This document shows positions 9,186 through 20,978 of a stretch of DNA of 64,000 nucleotides, one piece after another (within the stretch, counting starts at the first letter, position 1; each line of letters opens with the position of its first letter). A program made the position numbers and the translations under genes. Source of the stretch: Adineta vaga (Eukaryota; Rotifera). The DNA lies in NCBI GenBank assembly GCA_021613535.1, contig CP075492.1, positions 13,454,001 to 13,518,000 of the forward strand, read 5' to 3'. The notes beneath the pieces were generated by a model. That model ran no database searches, was not told the DNA's origin, and saw only the letters and a program-made list of their open reading frames with translations.

Positions 9186-10886
9186 ATGGAAAAGTATATT
9201 GGAATATTAGGGAGTCTATTACTCTCCGTTGCATATTATTACTTGATTAAGACCAATTCACAGATTCATGACGATGTTATTACTGTAAATTACATCATTT
9301 TCATGGTGATTACAATTCTGAGTATCATTCCATTGATATTCTTTCTATTTCGAATTCAAAGAAACAAGAATGACGATAATATATCGACACCAATACAACA
9401 AGACAAAAAATATCATAAAAGTATAACACGAATGATTGATCGTTGGGGTGGAAAACAACAACAAATCGATCGCAAAAAAATAACGAATGAAATTATATTA
9501 AATCGACATTCCCTCATTTCAAATTATTCATCATTTTATCTTGAATCATCAAAATCTATTCCAATGTTTGCTGAATGTGATGTTCTCGTTGTCGGTGGTG
9601 GACCATCAGGAATCTCTGCTGCTCTAGCAGCAAAACGAGCAGGAGTCGATACAATTCTACTAGAAAAATTCGGTTGTTTCGGTGGAGTTATTACAACTGT
9701 AGGAATGGAAACGATTGGTTGGTATCGATATGAAGGTACAGTTGAATCGCAAGGAGGAATTGGTATTGAAATGGAACGAATAGCAACACAAATGGGTGGA
9801 ACAATCAAATGGCCATATAATGATAGTCAATGTTTAGATGCGGATTATTTCAAAATTGTTGCTGATCATCTTTTAACTGAAGCTGGCATTCGACCTATTC
9901 TACATTGTGTTGCAGTAGAAGTCATGTTAGATAATAATCAAATCATTGGTGTAATTACTGAAAGTAAATCAGGTCGTTTAGCAATACGTGCAAAACGAGT
10001 CATTGATTGTACTGGAGATGCTGATGTTGCATATTTAGCTGGATGTAGTTATCGACAAACTCCTAAAGATGAAATGTTAGGAGTTAGTACCATCTTTTCT
10101 TGCTCAAATGTTAATAAAGAAAAATTTCTACAATATACCGAAGAAAATCCAGCAACGTATGCTGATTGGAGTGGACAATGGACTCAGGAAACATCAGGAA
10201 AAGAAGATAATTTACGTACACCTTATTTAGAAAAAGAATTTCAAAAAGCAATTGACTTAGGAATTATTCCGAAAACATCTCATTTAGGTGGATCTTGGTC
10301 ATCGTTGACAGACGCTGGTGAAGCAACAAATTTAAATATAGTTTATATGAAAAATTATGATTGTACGAATGTACATGATTTAACAAAAGCTGAAATGGAA
10401 GGACGACGGGAAACATTAAATGCTATTATGGCTTTAAAACATGTTGTTCCAGGTTTTGAAAAGGCTAAATTAAGAAATTTTGGAATGACACTCGGCACTC
10501 GAGATTCACGAAAAATTATTGGTCGATACGATTTAACAGAAGATGATGTTAAAAATCAAGCACGATTTGATGATAGTATTGGAATATTTCCGGAATTTAT
10601 TGATGGTTACAATATTATTATACTTCCAACGACGGGTCGTTATTTTGAAGTTCCATATGGTTGTTTGTTACCAATAGAAATTGATAATCTTTTAGTTGCT
10701 GGAAGATGTGTAGCAGGAGACAAAACATCTCATGCAGCAATGAGAAATATGGCTGCTTGCACAGTGACAGGGCAAGGTGCTGGTGTTGCTGCAGCAATAT
10801 CTATACAACATAATGTAACTACAAGTGAAGTTGATATACAATTAGTACAACAAGAATTGATTCGGCAAGGTGTTCGAATACATTAA
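9186..10886 (+). CDS. FAD-dependent oxidoreductase, membrane-anchored, bacterial type
   Basis: A single uninterrupted exon of 566 residues from the first ATG. Residues about 3-23 and 38-58 form two hydrophobic helices, followed by a polar linker. The catalytic part opens with a dinucleotide-binding motif 'VLVVGGGPSGIS' and an acidic end of beta-2 (ILLEK). A later 'VIDCTGDADVA' and a C-terminal 'NLLVAGRCV' complete the FAD fold of the FAD_oxidored (FAD-dependent oxidoreductase) family common in bacteria. Substrate unknown. Absence of introns in 1.7 kb beside intron-rich neighbours and the bacterial family suggest horizontal acquisition, with the N-terminal anchors added or kept to hold it on a membrane. 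Confidence 0.8.
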   Translation: MEKYIGILGSLLLSVAYYYLIKTNSQIHDDVITVNYIIFMVITILSIIPLIFFLFRIQRNKNDDNISTPIQQDKKYHKSITRMIDRWGGKQQQIDRKKITNEIILNRHSLISNYSSFYLESSKSIPMFAECDVLVVGGGPSGISAALAAKRAGVDTILLEKFGCFGGVITTVGMETIGWYRYEGTVESQGGIGIEMERIATQMGGTIKWPYNDSQCLDADYFKIVADHLLTEAGIRPILHCVAVEVMLDNNQIIGVITESKSGRLAIRAKRVIDCTGDADVAYLAGCSYRQTPKDEMLGVSTIFSCSNVNKEKFLQYTEENPATYADWSGQWTQETSGKEDNLRTPYLEKEFQKAIDLGIIPKTSHLGGSWSSLTDAGEATNLNIVYMKNYDCTNVHDLTKAEMEGRRETLNAIMALKHVVPGFEKAKLRNFGMTLGTRDSRKIIGRYDLTEDDVKNQARFDDSIGIFPEFIDGYNIIILPTTGRYFEVPYGCLLPIEIDNLLVAGRCVAGDKTSHAAMRNMAACTVTGQGAGVAAAISIQHNVTTSEVDIQLVQQELIRQGVRIH

Positions 10887-11310
10887 AAAACAGAGGAACT
10901 ATGTGCAATAGAATACAAGGAAAGAAAAACCATAAGAAATAAAAAATAAGATGATGATAATGCAAAGATTCTTCTGTTGTGTAGGTTGAATGTAAAAAAA
11001 TACATAATTTATCTCTCAAGACATCTGTTCATATTAGAAATAAATATGAGTTGATTTTCATGTCTTGTACCTACACTTCATCGAAAACATCAACATCCTA
11101 TCGAAAATCTATGTTTTGTTGAAATCATGTTTTATATATCAGTTTATCAGTCTTAAATTTGAGGAAAATAAATTCGAAAAAAATAATTCTCGGTAGTTTC
11201 TCACTGTGTATTTGCAATGTCTCTAAATGAGTTATAATAAATCTTGTTTTTATTCTAACATAAGTTTTCTTTCAATACTAAGCTAAGTATAAGGAAGCAA
11301 GTAGCATAAT
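10887..11310. other. Intergenic between convergent genes
   Basis: The oxidoreductase (plus) and the GH65 gene (minus) end toward each other here. AT-rich 3' flanks, no other feature seen. Confidence 0.5.
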
Positions 11311-14168
11311 TTAAGGACATAACGATGTTGTTGGTTGAATAATCAGACGTGTATCAACTGGAAAAGACAGAATATCATTACGTTTGAGAGTACCATTCTG
11401 TTGATTATGTCGATAGATCAGTGATCTACCATTATTACTATCCAACGCACGTACATTGAGATAATACATAGAATTTTCTATGGTTAAATCAAATATGGCA
11501 CCATAATACTTGATACCATGAAAAATGAGAGCATTTGAACTGTTGGGTAAACGAGGTGGTGGTGTTATGTCCAATTCATTCATTGTTAAACGAATACCAC
11601 CATAACCGAAGAGAACTGCTTGAAGAAAACCACCAGCACCTGTGATAAAATTAACAGCGCCAACACCTGATCGAGCTTCAGTCCATACCTAGAGAATAAA
11701 ATTACTTTTGAAAATAGTGAAAATAAATTCGACTAACATTAAATGGTTGTCGAACATAAGTTTCATAGGAACGTCGAAAGAGTTTTTCTGCTTCAACAAA
11801 ATCTTTCAATTCAATAAATCCAATAGCATGCATTGACCAAGTCATGGCTGGTCCATCAGGACGAGTGAGCTTTTCATAAGTTAATAAATCATTACGACGC
11901 ACCTGTTCAGTCATTGGCCACATCAAAGGAAAACCAAGAAGAACGACATCGGCTTGTTTTATACTAGCATTTTCTAAATAAATAACATCATTGCATACAT
12001 AATTGTAATTGTTCGTTAAGATTACATACTTGGATTGAAACCTTCATATTCTAAATGTATTTGAGCAACATCATCGAAAGGAAAATAAAGATTTCGAGCT
12101 ATATCAATCCATGTTTGTGGTACGACTTTTTGAGTAATACAACTGACTGAATTAGCTAGTTCAATAGAAAAGGAAGCAACAGCATTGGTAAATACGGAAT
12201 TATTTTTAAACGGTTGCGCATCTTCATCAGGAGGTAATACAGCTGAAATAAAAATATGAGAATTTTTATATTTTTATATGTGATCAACAGAGCTATCGTA
12301 TATACTCAAGATTTCATATTGTTGTCTACTGTCATTGTATATTGCTCTTGATGCCCAAAAACGTGCTGTCTCATAGATCAGATCACCACCCATTTCTGTT
12401 GTTAACCAATTTTGATCACCTGTTGCAGCAACATATTGTCTTGCCGCAAACGCAATATCACCAGTGATATGCATTTGATAAAGGCGAACTTCTGGACAAC
12501 ATTCCGGGGTGACATCCACTCCTGTACGTGCACTCTCCCAAGGAAATCTAATAATTGACATAGATAAAAAACGAAAAAATCTCAAGAATCCATTGAATCA
12601 CTTACCTCCATCCAACATATCCAAATAGTCGAGCATTATCTGCAGCTGAATCACGTAGAGCGATACGATATGAAAGTATTTCTTTTGCTAATCTGAAATA
12701 AAAACATTCTTTCGAAGTAAATATTGTGTTCGAACTTACGTTGGATAAAAAAGAAGTACAGACGGATACATCCATGTTTCTGTATCCCAAAACGAATGAC
12801 CACCATAATCTTCACCGAGGAGACCACCACGTGATAAACTTCCAGGACTAAGACCATAGAATTGCTTGTGTTCACTTTGTGTCGATAGTGCAGGAAGTGA
12901 ACTTAAAATATAATAAAAAGCCGAGTTAACTTGACGTTGTAATTCATCATCACCACGAATTTCAATACTTCCATTCGACCAAATATTATTCCAAAGAGAT
13001 GCATGTGTAGACCATAACTTATCAGGTTGACGTTCATTCGTTGCTATGTATAACAAAAGAAAAGCTTTAATTGATTGATTGATTGTACTTTTGAATTTCA
13101 CTTACCATAATCAAAGCTTACTTTTGCTCGCATTTGTTGTGTGTCGAGTGAAGTGACGAAAATATATGTATGAGTCGATTCATCGGCAGCAAGTTGTAGA
13201 CCATCTACAGGCAATGGTGTATAATACATGAACAAGGGTAAAACATCTCGTTGATATTGAGCATTTTCCACTTGACGTGTTTTTCCCGATACAAATCTTC
13301 ATATACAAGAATAAACGACATCTCTTGATAAAACATATTGTATTTAATACTTACACATGATTGTCATCACGAGAGACAATTTCAAAATCGAAATCAACAC
13401 TTGTCATCTGTTCATTTGCATCGACAGGTACAACAATGGTTTGTCCTACACGAGAAGAAGAGAAATAAGTATTTCATTCTATTTTTTTTTAAATGTCATA
13501 CCGTGAGATGCTAATCTAGTGATTACAATATAGTTGAGAAGTAATTCAGTATACTCTTGTGAAGCAAAAATACGACGTTCAATTCGAACTTGATTATCTT
13601 CAAGTTTTTCAATGAAAGTGCCTGATTTCACATCGAGTGAATACGATGATGTTGATGGCTTTATTTTGAATTGCCAATTCAATGTACTTGGAATACGTGC
13701 TCGATGACTAGTACCTATGTTAGATTATAAGATAGAATTGTTATTTAAAAAAATATCAAAAGAAACATCAACCATTTTCTCCATTATAAAGACCATTCAT
13801 ATAGATAAAATCACTAAAGATGACTGTTGCAATATGACCATTGCCTACATATGGCATAATACGATAATCAATAAGAGAACCATTGAACGGCAATCTACAT
13901 AAATTCATTTTATGTTATAGAAAATAATATGGATGGTAACAATGTCTTACTTATCCGTAGTAAATATTGTCGTCGATGCTGATGAATCAGATGATTTTTT
14001 ACTAGTTAAAATAAGAACTGGCGTAAGAATAGCTGCAACACAAACAATAATAATTACAACAGAACTAATTGTTGCGATTAGAATCTTCTGTCGTTTGGTA
14101 TATCGTTGACGAAATCTTTGAAAGCAAGTACTTTCGTTTTTTGTTGTTGATGATACATTAACCTGCAT
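11311..14168 (-). CDS. GH65 glucosidase, PGGHG/ATHL1-like, type II membrane
   Basis: Eleven exons (from 14168 down: ends at 13951, 13773, 13502, 13355, 13106, 12740, 12606, 12306, 12030, 11738, 11311; starts 13894, 13714, 13445, 13296, 13043, 12692, 12547, 12242, 11973, 11688) give 764 residues, close to the 737 of human PGGHG. A short basic N-terminus precedes one TM segment (about 28-53), giving a type II signal anchor, then the GH65 N-terminal beta domain ('YVGNGHIATV'), the (alpha/alpha)6 barrel ('WDTETWMYPSVLLFYP', 'FPWESARTGVDVTPE', 'HITGDIAFA') and a C-terminal jelly roll. PGGHG removes glucose from glucosyl-galactosyl-hydroxylysine of collagen; acid trehalases are in the same family. 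The anchor implies a lumenal or surface site, unlike the cytosolic vertebrate enzyme. Confidence 0.85.
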
Positions 14169-14391
14169 GATATTGTCTACTGTATACGAAATGACTATTG
14201 TCTTTTCAAGGATGATCTTTTACAACAGTACTGCGCACTCCCTATATAACTTATCTTCTAAGGACAATAAAGCAATAGATATTCAAGTGTAGTAAAAGTA
14301 TATGCACTTGAGAAGGAAACAATTTTATTGTTTTTCGAACTGAAAAGTACAATCACTCGTTTTTTTCTTTTAAGAGTAATTTTTTAAAAAA

Positions 14392-15339
14392 TCAATTGGA
14401 CTGAAAAATAACTTTCATCCAAGTTATACTCGAACCAAGATTAATTGTCGAGCCACATCGAAATCCACCGTCCCCTTGTGTTGGCCAACATAATCGAGAA
14501 CCTCCATTTGTTGATTCAGTATCACAAGGACCACGTATCACTGCATCATTACCACTTGCAAAACCCCATGAATATGAATCAGAAAAATACCATCCAATAC
14601 CATTCGCTTCATGCTTACAATTAGATGAAGAGCCACAATCGTACAGAACATCTGATCGATTACCTATTGCTGCTACTGTCAAGATTGTACTGCCAACTGG
14701 TCGACATCCAATTAATAATTTATCTTGATTGCATAGAGACAATATGCTTGCAATAGATAATGTATTTAATGGTGTTACATATGTTGCTGAATAGCATAAT
14801 GTCCATGAATTTGGAAGCGAGAGAAGATCCAGATTCAGTAGAACTCCACTAAGATAAAGTGTTGCTAGATAAGAAAAAAGAAATTATTATGCATTGAAAA
14901 GACTTCAAACTGAAACCTGTAGTAGTAGTCGATGTTGACGTTGTACTTGTTGTAGCTGTAGAGAAGAAATTACATACATATCGGAGAATGTAAGTAAACT
15001 AAATATCTTACCTCTAAACTTGTTTTCTTGAAAATCATACACAATTCTATCATTTGAACTGACAAGATTTGATTCAATCAATGGTTGACTATATAATATA
15101 CATTGAGAAATAATATTACTAATAAATACAGCAGTATTACACGAAAGAAAATGATGTGCACATTGAGCAGCACAGTCAAATTTATTTTTAATAGTCAATT
15201 GAGCCAGTGGAGGATCGGATGAATTATAATTCATTTGAGAATAAACACGTCCTTTCAATGTAAGTGATGGATCAGACGTACATATGTGAATGAGAAGACA
15301 GCAGACTGAAAATAATAATAGATATGCCATCTTTCTCAA
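14392..15339 (-). CDS. Secreted PAN/apple protein with Thr linker and GWSLCYN module
   Basis: Exons 15339-15012, 14955-14917 and 14864-14392, all joined in phase 1, give 279 residues. A signal peptide (AYLLLFSVCCLLIHICTS) is followed by a PAN/apple-like domain ('CAAQCAHHFLSCNTAVF', 'CILYSQ'). Next come a 13-residue Ser/Thr linker on its own 39-bp exon and a 157-residue C-terminal module with conserved 'LCYSATY', 'NRSDVLYDC', 'NGIGWYFSDSYSWGF' and 'RLCWPT'. The function of that module is unknown to me; bacterial and algal secreted proteins carry similar 'GW..CY..TY..GWYF..SYSWGF' patterns. The last exon is 473 bp, the same length as in the NHL paralogue. Probably an extracellular binding protein. 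Confidence 0.72.
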
Positions 15340-16171
15340 GTGAAATTAAATAATAAATGTTCTTTCAACAGTTTCCTCGTTCGATAAAATAATTAAAAAA
15401 AAACATTCATAAGAACATTTTCTATTACTCGATGACGTTTGAGCTCGGAAAAAAACAATATATATTTTTAAAAATTATTTCCTCAAGATGACAAGAAAAC
15501 AATCACAATGTATTTAGATGAAACTATTCGATTCATTATAAAGAAATTCTACTTCAAAATAATGCCACATGAGTATTTTTCATTTGTTTTTCACTATTAG
15601 TATATAATTCAACTTGACATCTTTTTCATTGGAAATTTTAATAATAATAAAATCTAGCCGTCTCATGTATTTTTGACCATCACCACTTTACTTCCATCTA
15701 TATTACTTCCGCAAATCATATTTGTTCATATGGATATAAAGAGTGCACATAAATCAGTATTTTCCTAGTGCGTAATATACAATTGACATTGATAAATGCT
15801 ATGTAAAAACAATGTTTAACCGTATCGGCATGACAATACAGTAAATATTCGATTTTTAATATCTGGGCACGAAAGTAGAACTTAATTTTGCTTCTCTTTT
15901 CATGCTTAACCGAATAATTGACCACTATCTTTTAATATACCAGAAAATAGTTTGTTTTGATAGATACACTTCTATACATTCATATCAATCTCTGATCGAT
16001 TTTCCGCATGAAAATATTTCATCACAACTCATTAATCTTTACATTCGTCACGCTCTCTTTCACAATGTATATAAACGAGAGCACATCCAACAGCAGTATT
16101 CGATTGTGTTCACATCTTCATTCACTTACAGCTTCGTCTTCTTCATTTATCGACAAACAAAACAAATTCTC
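15340..16171. other. Intergenic with divergent promoters
   Basis: Separates the minus-strand PAN gene from the plus-strand gene at 16172. Apart from the TATA box at 16068, no clear gene or repeat is seen. Confidence 0.5.
16068..16075 (+). promoter_or_regulatory. TATA box candidate
   Basis: TATATAAA lies 97 bp before the ATG of the small Tyr-rich gene at 16172, a plausible core promoter position allowing a short 5' leader. Confidence 0.45.
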
Positions 16172-16499
16172 ATGGCTTTCTACTCATCATACAACGTGTA
16201 TCCAAATCAAATGCAATACTATCACTCCTATAACTATGCTTCCTATTATGGATCTCCATACAATATGACAGGTAAGCAAAAAATTAGTTGAAAAAGTTCA
16301 TGAATAATGAATTGTATGTTGTTTTTTAGGAGGATTGTTTTATGCCGATGGAAAAAAGAAACAAAACGTTGAAGGTGAAGAAAATGGCGGTGGTGAAAAA
16401 GTTGGTGCAAAAGATGCACTTGATTTCCTCAAGCCTCTTTGGGAAAAAATTCTTGGCATGGTTAATTTCGAAAAACCATCCGGTATGCCCGCAGTTTAA
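16172..16499 (+). CDS. Small Tyr/Asn-rich protein, unknown function
   Basis: Two exons, 16172-16271 and 16330-16499, joined in phase 1, give 89 residues. The N-terminal third is rich in Tyr, Asn, Ser and Met (YSSYNVYPNQMQYYHSYNYA). The middle is a charged Gly/Glu/Lys segment, and the end is an amphipathic helix (KDALDFLKPLWEKILGMVNF). No signal peptide or known domain. A TATA box sits upstream and good splice signals support a real gene. The composition suggests a small disordered protein with one membrane-binding or oligomerising helix; I do not recognise the family. Confidence 0.65.
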
Positions 16500-17274
16500 T
16501 CTTGTAATGTAAAAGCAACCGAATTCTTCAGAAGCTTCTGTCTGATTCTCTATAATTTAATATTAATGTTAACTTAAAATTTTAATAATGTCTTAATAAT
16601 TAATTAAATGAACTTTAAATCTTATATTCGCTGCGAATTAAACTTGTTTTTTTTATTGTATTTAATATTTAATATTTTTTCTTTTGCAAAGCTTCTTGTA
16701 TTTTAAAAATAAATTAAACGGCTAATGTTATAGATAAAATGGGATGAAAAATACATTGATCTGTTGTTCGCAAAAGTTAGACACAATTAAATTTCATTCA
16801 TAGCGATCCTTTGTGATTCATATCATCGTGAAAAAAGCACTGGCTTGGGAATATAATGATGTGGAGTAGTATGTTACCGAAGAAAATTTCACGAAAATGC
16901 ATTAGGCAATTGTTCATTTTGTTTTCATTGATAGAAAAGTTGAAACAGCAAATATTTGTCGATTCCCTATTCGAAAGTTCCGTTCATATATTTATCTTTT
17001 TCTTTTAATAAATAAGAATCATCATGTCATAATTTCATGATAACCAGAACATTAGTATTTATTCTATTTGCATCATAAAAGAATAATACTTTATAACGGA
17101 TTTTGTAATAAATAATCACGTTTATTTGTCAAATATCAGCAATGACAACGCACATGATACATTTATTTGAACAAATTTATGAAAACTTTCAAAAGAAATT
17201 TGCTAAAATAAAACCATGCATTTATTATATAAATTCTCTTACTATATACAACATCGTTTTCTAGATACAACTAT
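16500..17274. other. Intergenic, AT-rich
   Basis: Nothing recognisable; poly-A-rich 3' flank of the small gene and promoter side of the NHL gene. Confidence 0.5.
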
Positions 17275-19446
17275 ATGTTACATACAATTGGATTAATTGC
17301 ACTGACACTTGTCATAGAAATATATTGTGGTAAAAATTTCCGCTCAATTTTGTTCAGATTAACGAAATAATATTATTAGTAGAGGCCACTTTTAGGAATA
17401 GATGTTTCACTGTAGAAATTTGAGAGTATGACATTGCGACTCTCGCAAATATTGTCATCGAATTGAAAAAGACGAATATTTTCTTTAATCATAGGCGTTT
17501 CATTCAATCAACCTAACTTTAGTTCATGTGTTGTATGGAATAAAAATGCAGTAACAGTGGCCAATATAACTTTTATTGGCCAGCACCCAACTGGTATTTT
17601 TGTGAATACTAAAAACGATCTATTTGTAACGAATCAACAGAACGGTCGTTTACTGATTTGGTACAACGGATCATCAACTATAAATAAAACGATTTTGACA
17701 AACGCTACCGGTTCAATGAGTATTTTCGTGGAAGATGATGACGATATCTTGGTCGATAATGGCTTTTCGAATGGTCGAGTCGACATGTGGTCATACAATG
17801 GCACTCTGAAAACATATACGACATTTATTAATAGCTCGTGTACGGGACTTTTTGTTGATGTTACCAGTAATCTTTACTGTTCACTGGCCAATCAACATCG
17901 TGTCTTTAAGCAAGAATATAAAATGAATTCAACAATTGTAACTGTGGCTGGTACTGGTTGTCCAGGACCTGTTCAACACATGCTTGACAATCCACATGGT
18001 ATATTCGTTGATGAACACAATAACTTGTTTGTAGCTGATACTTATAATAATCGAATTCAATTGTTTTCAGTGGGTCAACGGGATGTCACTACAGTTGCAG
18101 GTTTTGGAGCAACGTCTTACACATTTATATTAAAGAAACCAACAAGCGTCGTTTTGGATGCCAGCGGATTTCTGTTTATTGTAGATAGTGGAAATCATCG
18201 AATTGTTCGATCTCTAATAAATGGATTCGAATGCTTGTTTGGATGTTTAGATGAAAATGGTTCGTCAGGTAGCCAATTGAATAGTCCACAAGCGATGGCT
18301 TTCGATGCAAATGGTAATATACTTGTAACAGATTTTGGTAATCATCGAGTCCAAAAATTTATTTTGATACAAAATTCCTGCAGTATGTATTTTCATCACA
18401 AACTAAGAGTAAACATGTGACTATGAATTAAGCGTATGAGATGAACTAGTCGACAGATCATGCAGTATTGCAGATGCTTAATCGGAAAGAAAGTTTCATT
18501 TTTATTATATTCTGAAAACATTTTGATTTTACGCAACAATATATAGTATAAGACATCAGATAATTATGGTCTTAACATACTCACTCTTATTGTTCCTATA
18601 TACTAGTTTGCGATTCAAGATTGCAAAACATCATAGGAAATAAATTATTGTCGATAGAATGATAAGGATGTTACACTTATTCTTTTACTCTCTATCAAAA
18701 TGAAAGATAGTGCAGACCATATGATTATAGTGTTATGAAATCACCAATATATAATTGAACAGATATATTAATTATTCAGCAGAAAATTTATTATAGACTT
18801 TTTTTGATAGAGACAACTGCTACAATCACAGCTAGTAAGTACAATGTTTCATTTCCTAAACTATATATAGTGATAGATACTTTAGCAACAGCAGAGACTA
18901 CATCATCAACCGGCAAAGGTCTGTATGAGTGTTTTGAATGACTTAATAGTACGAAGATATGTCTTTCATCTAGCATCATTATCTCTCGATGGAGTTCAGC
19001 TAAATCTCAATCCGAACTTACTACCTAGTGGATGGTCACTATGTTATAATGCAACATATTCGTCCATTATGAATTCACTCATTATTACCACGGTATTGTC
19101 TTCATGTAACAAAGCCAAATTATTACTTGGATGTCGAAAAGCCAAAAATGAAATTTTGGCTGCTGCAGCAATGGGTAATCGAGCTGACGTTCTTTATGAC
19201 TGTCGTACCACAAGCAGCTGTACTCATGTAGCTAATGGTGTTGGATGGTATTTTTCTGATTCATATTCATGGGGTTTTGTAAACGGTAACGATACAGTAT
19301 CAAGAAGCAGTTGTGATATCCAAAATACAAATGCTGAGTATCGTTTATGCTGGCATACCAAAGCTAGTGGTGGATATAGATGTGGTGCAACGAGCGGTTT
19401 GAATTTGGATACAAACTGGGAGAAGATCATCTATCACTCTAACTGA
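17275..19446 (+). CDS. Secreted NHL-repeat protein with Thr linker and GWSLCYN module
   Basis: Proposed exons 17275-17329, 17495-18382, 18811-18834, 18886-18918 and 18974-19446 sum to 1,473 bp (490 residues), every junction phase 1. A signal peptide (LHTIGLIALTLVIEIYCG) leads into about five NHL blades ('PTGIFVNTKNDLFV', 'PHGIFVDEHNNLFVAD', 'SPQAMAFDANGNILV', each followed by an N-x-R/HR-type turn) forming a beta-propeller. Two mini-exons give a Thr-rich linker, then the C-terminal module shared with the genes at 14392 and 23128. The 428-bp intron before the linker is longer than usual, so a break into two genes is possible, but phase and exon lengths favour one. Likely an extracellular binding protein. 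Confidence 0.65.
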
Positions 19447-20360
19447 CCTATTTAAAATAGCTTAATTTTTTTGATCTTTTTGTTTAATGAAACCTGACTT
19501 GTATTCAATATTTCTGTTCACACGAGTCTATTCTTCTCTGATGATAATCATTGTTAATTTATACTAACTCTGAATATAAATTACACTAAGATCAAATGAA
19601 TTATGCGTATCATGTAACAGTATATTGCTTCTTTGCAGTATTACTTTTTTTGTAGCACGACACTCTGTGAATTCTTGTTGATTGATATCAACAAAAATTT
19701 GATTCGCGTATATGCCTTATAATAATGTCCCATTGGAGATCAACAATCATGTCTAAAATTGTCTCTTCATAATAATGAAGTTTTTACTGATGCTTATCGT
19801 CAAGAATCTTTATTAACATCTTTCTAATCTTATCTGAGTACTTTAAAACTCATAGTTAATCTTCTATTTTTAAACAAAAGTTCTATAATGTTACAAATCT
19901 AATATCTCATTGTGATATTAAAGAAAAAAGAAGTGTTTTGCATACTTTTCTCATCTATGTTTGACAAAAATTCTTTCTCAAAAACTTCGATAAATAAGTC
20001 TTAATTTCCGTGCACTGGTAAAAGCATAATAACAGATTCGAATTGTAGTTTTATCGATAAGCGTTGAAATTCATACATCAAAATTATTAATAATAACATT
20101 TTGTGCGAAACTCTTTGAAACAACTAGGTTTTTTCATAAGAGGGAAAGGTAGTTGATTGTTTATGGGTTATTATCATATGATTCATCGTACTTTATGGTT
20201 ATTCGAGCCATTTTACGATTTCTCCTCTACTGCCGCATGTTTTCGTTCTTTCCACATATTTGTGTTTAATATGCAAATAAGAAACGCATGATTCATGATT
20301 ATTCATTTTCTTCCGATGTATAAAATAACTACTTTTCTAACACATTCTTCACTTTCAACG
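19447..20360. other. Intergenic, AT-rich, with TATA box at 20319
   Basis: About 0.9 kb with no credible frame. TATAAAA at 20319-20325 lies 36 bp before the ATG of the SH3 gene. Confidence 0.5.
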
Positions 20361-20601
20361 ATGGCTAAAGAAGCACAACAACAACAACTTGTGAGAGTGT
20401 TGTATACTTACAATGCAGCTCATGCTGATGAATTAACTATTCATCCAGGTATGTTGATTATATTAATTTAAATCGTTTCATCTTATGATATGTATAGGCG
20501 ATATTATCATAGTATTTGAACGTCGAGCTGATCAATGGTTTAGAGGTAATTTACATGGCAAAGTGGGATTATTTCCAGGAAACTATGTACAAGAATTGTA
20601 A
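20361..20601 (+). CDS. Single SH3-domain protein
   Basis: Two exons, 20361-20448 and 20498-20601, make 63 residues, almost all one SH3 domain. Visible hallmarks: the ALYDY-like 'VLYTYNA' with 'DELTI' in the RT loop, 'GDIIIV' after it, the binding-site Trp in 'DQWFRG', and 'GLFPGNYVQEL' at the end. The N-terminus is a short Gln run. A free-standing SH3 would bind PxxP motifs as a small competitive adaptor in the cytosol. The close TATA box (36 bp upstream) argues for a compact independent gene and not an exon of a larger adaptor. Confidence 0.8.
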
Positions 20602-20978
20602 AAATGCTGTAGTCTTTCATCTTTATATTTTTTCTGATTTGTTTTCATTTTCCGATTGTGTGACGCTCTTTGCATGATGGATACGTGAATATGAAATATA
20701 AAAGATTCGTTAAGTTTTCCATTATTTCTCATATATATTAAACATCATAAGTTTTTTAAGAGAATTCTTTTGCTTTACTTTGTCTATCATCAAATTCCGA
20801 CTGGGATTAGCACACTATCTTATTACTGAATGTTCATCATCATCGTAGAATACTTTCGATTAGTTTATTAGAAATGTACAATAATAAAATTAATTGAGAG
20901 AAGGAAACAGATGTATAGTTTGGATTTTATTTTGAATCAGAGTAAGAAGTTTTAAAGGAATGGTGGATAATCAGAAAT
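20602..20978. other. Intergenic between convergent genes
   Basis: 3' flanks of the SH3 gene (plus) and the ADP-ribosyltransferase gene (minus); nothing else seen. Confidence 0.5.

Noticed and set aside
10819-11019. Minus-strand hydrophobic frame of 66 codons
   Set aside because: Overlaps the end of the FAD oxidoreductase and its 3' flank; no homology and composition explained by T-rich antisense.
15902-16291. Long frames covering the start of the Tyr-rich gene
   Set aside because: They run through the TATA box and 5' leader and read past the intron donor; the spliced 89-residue gene explains the region better.
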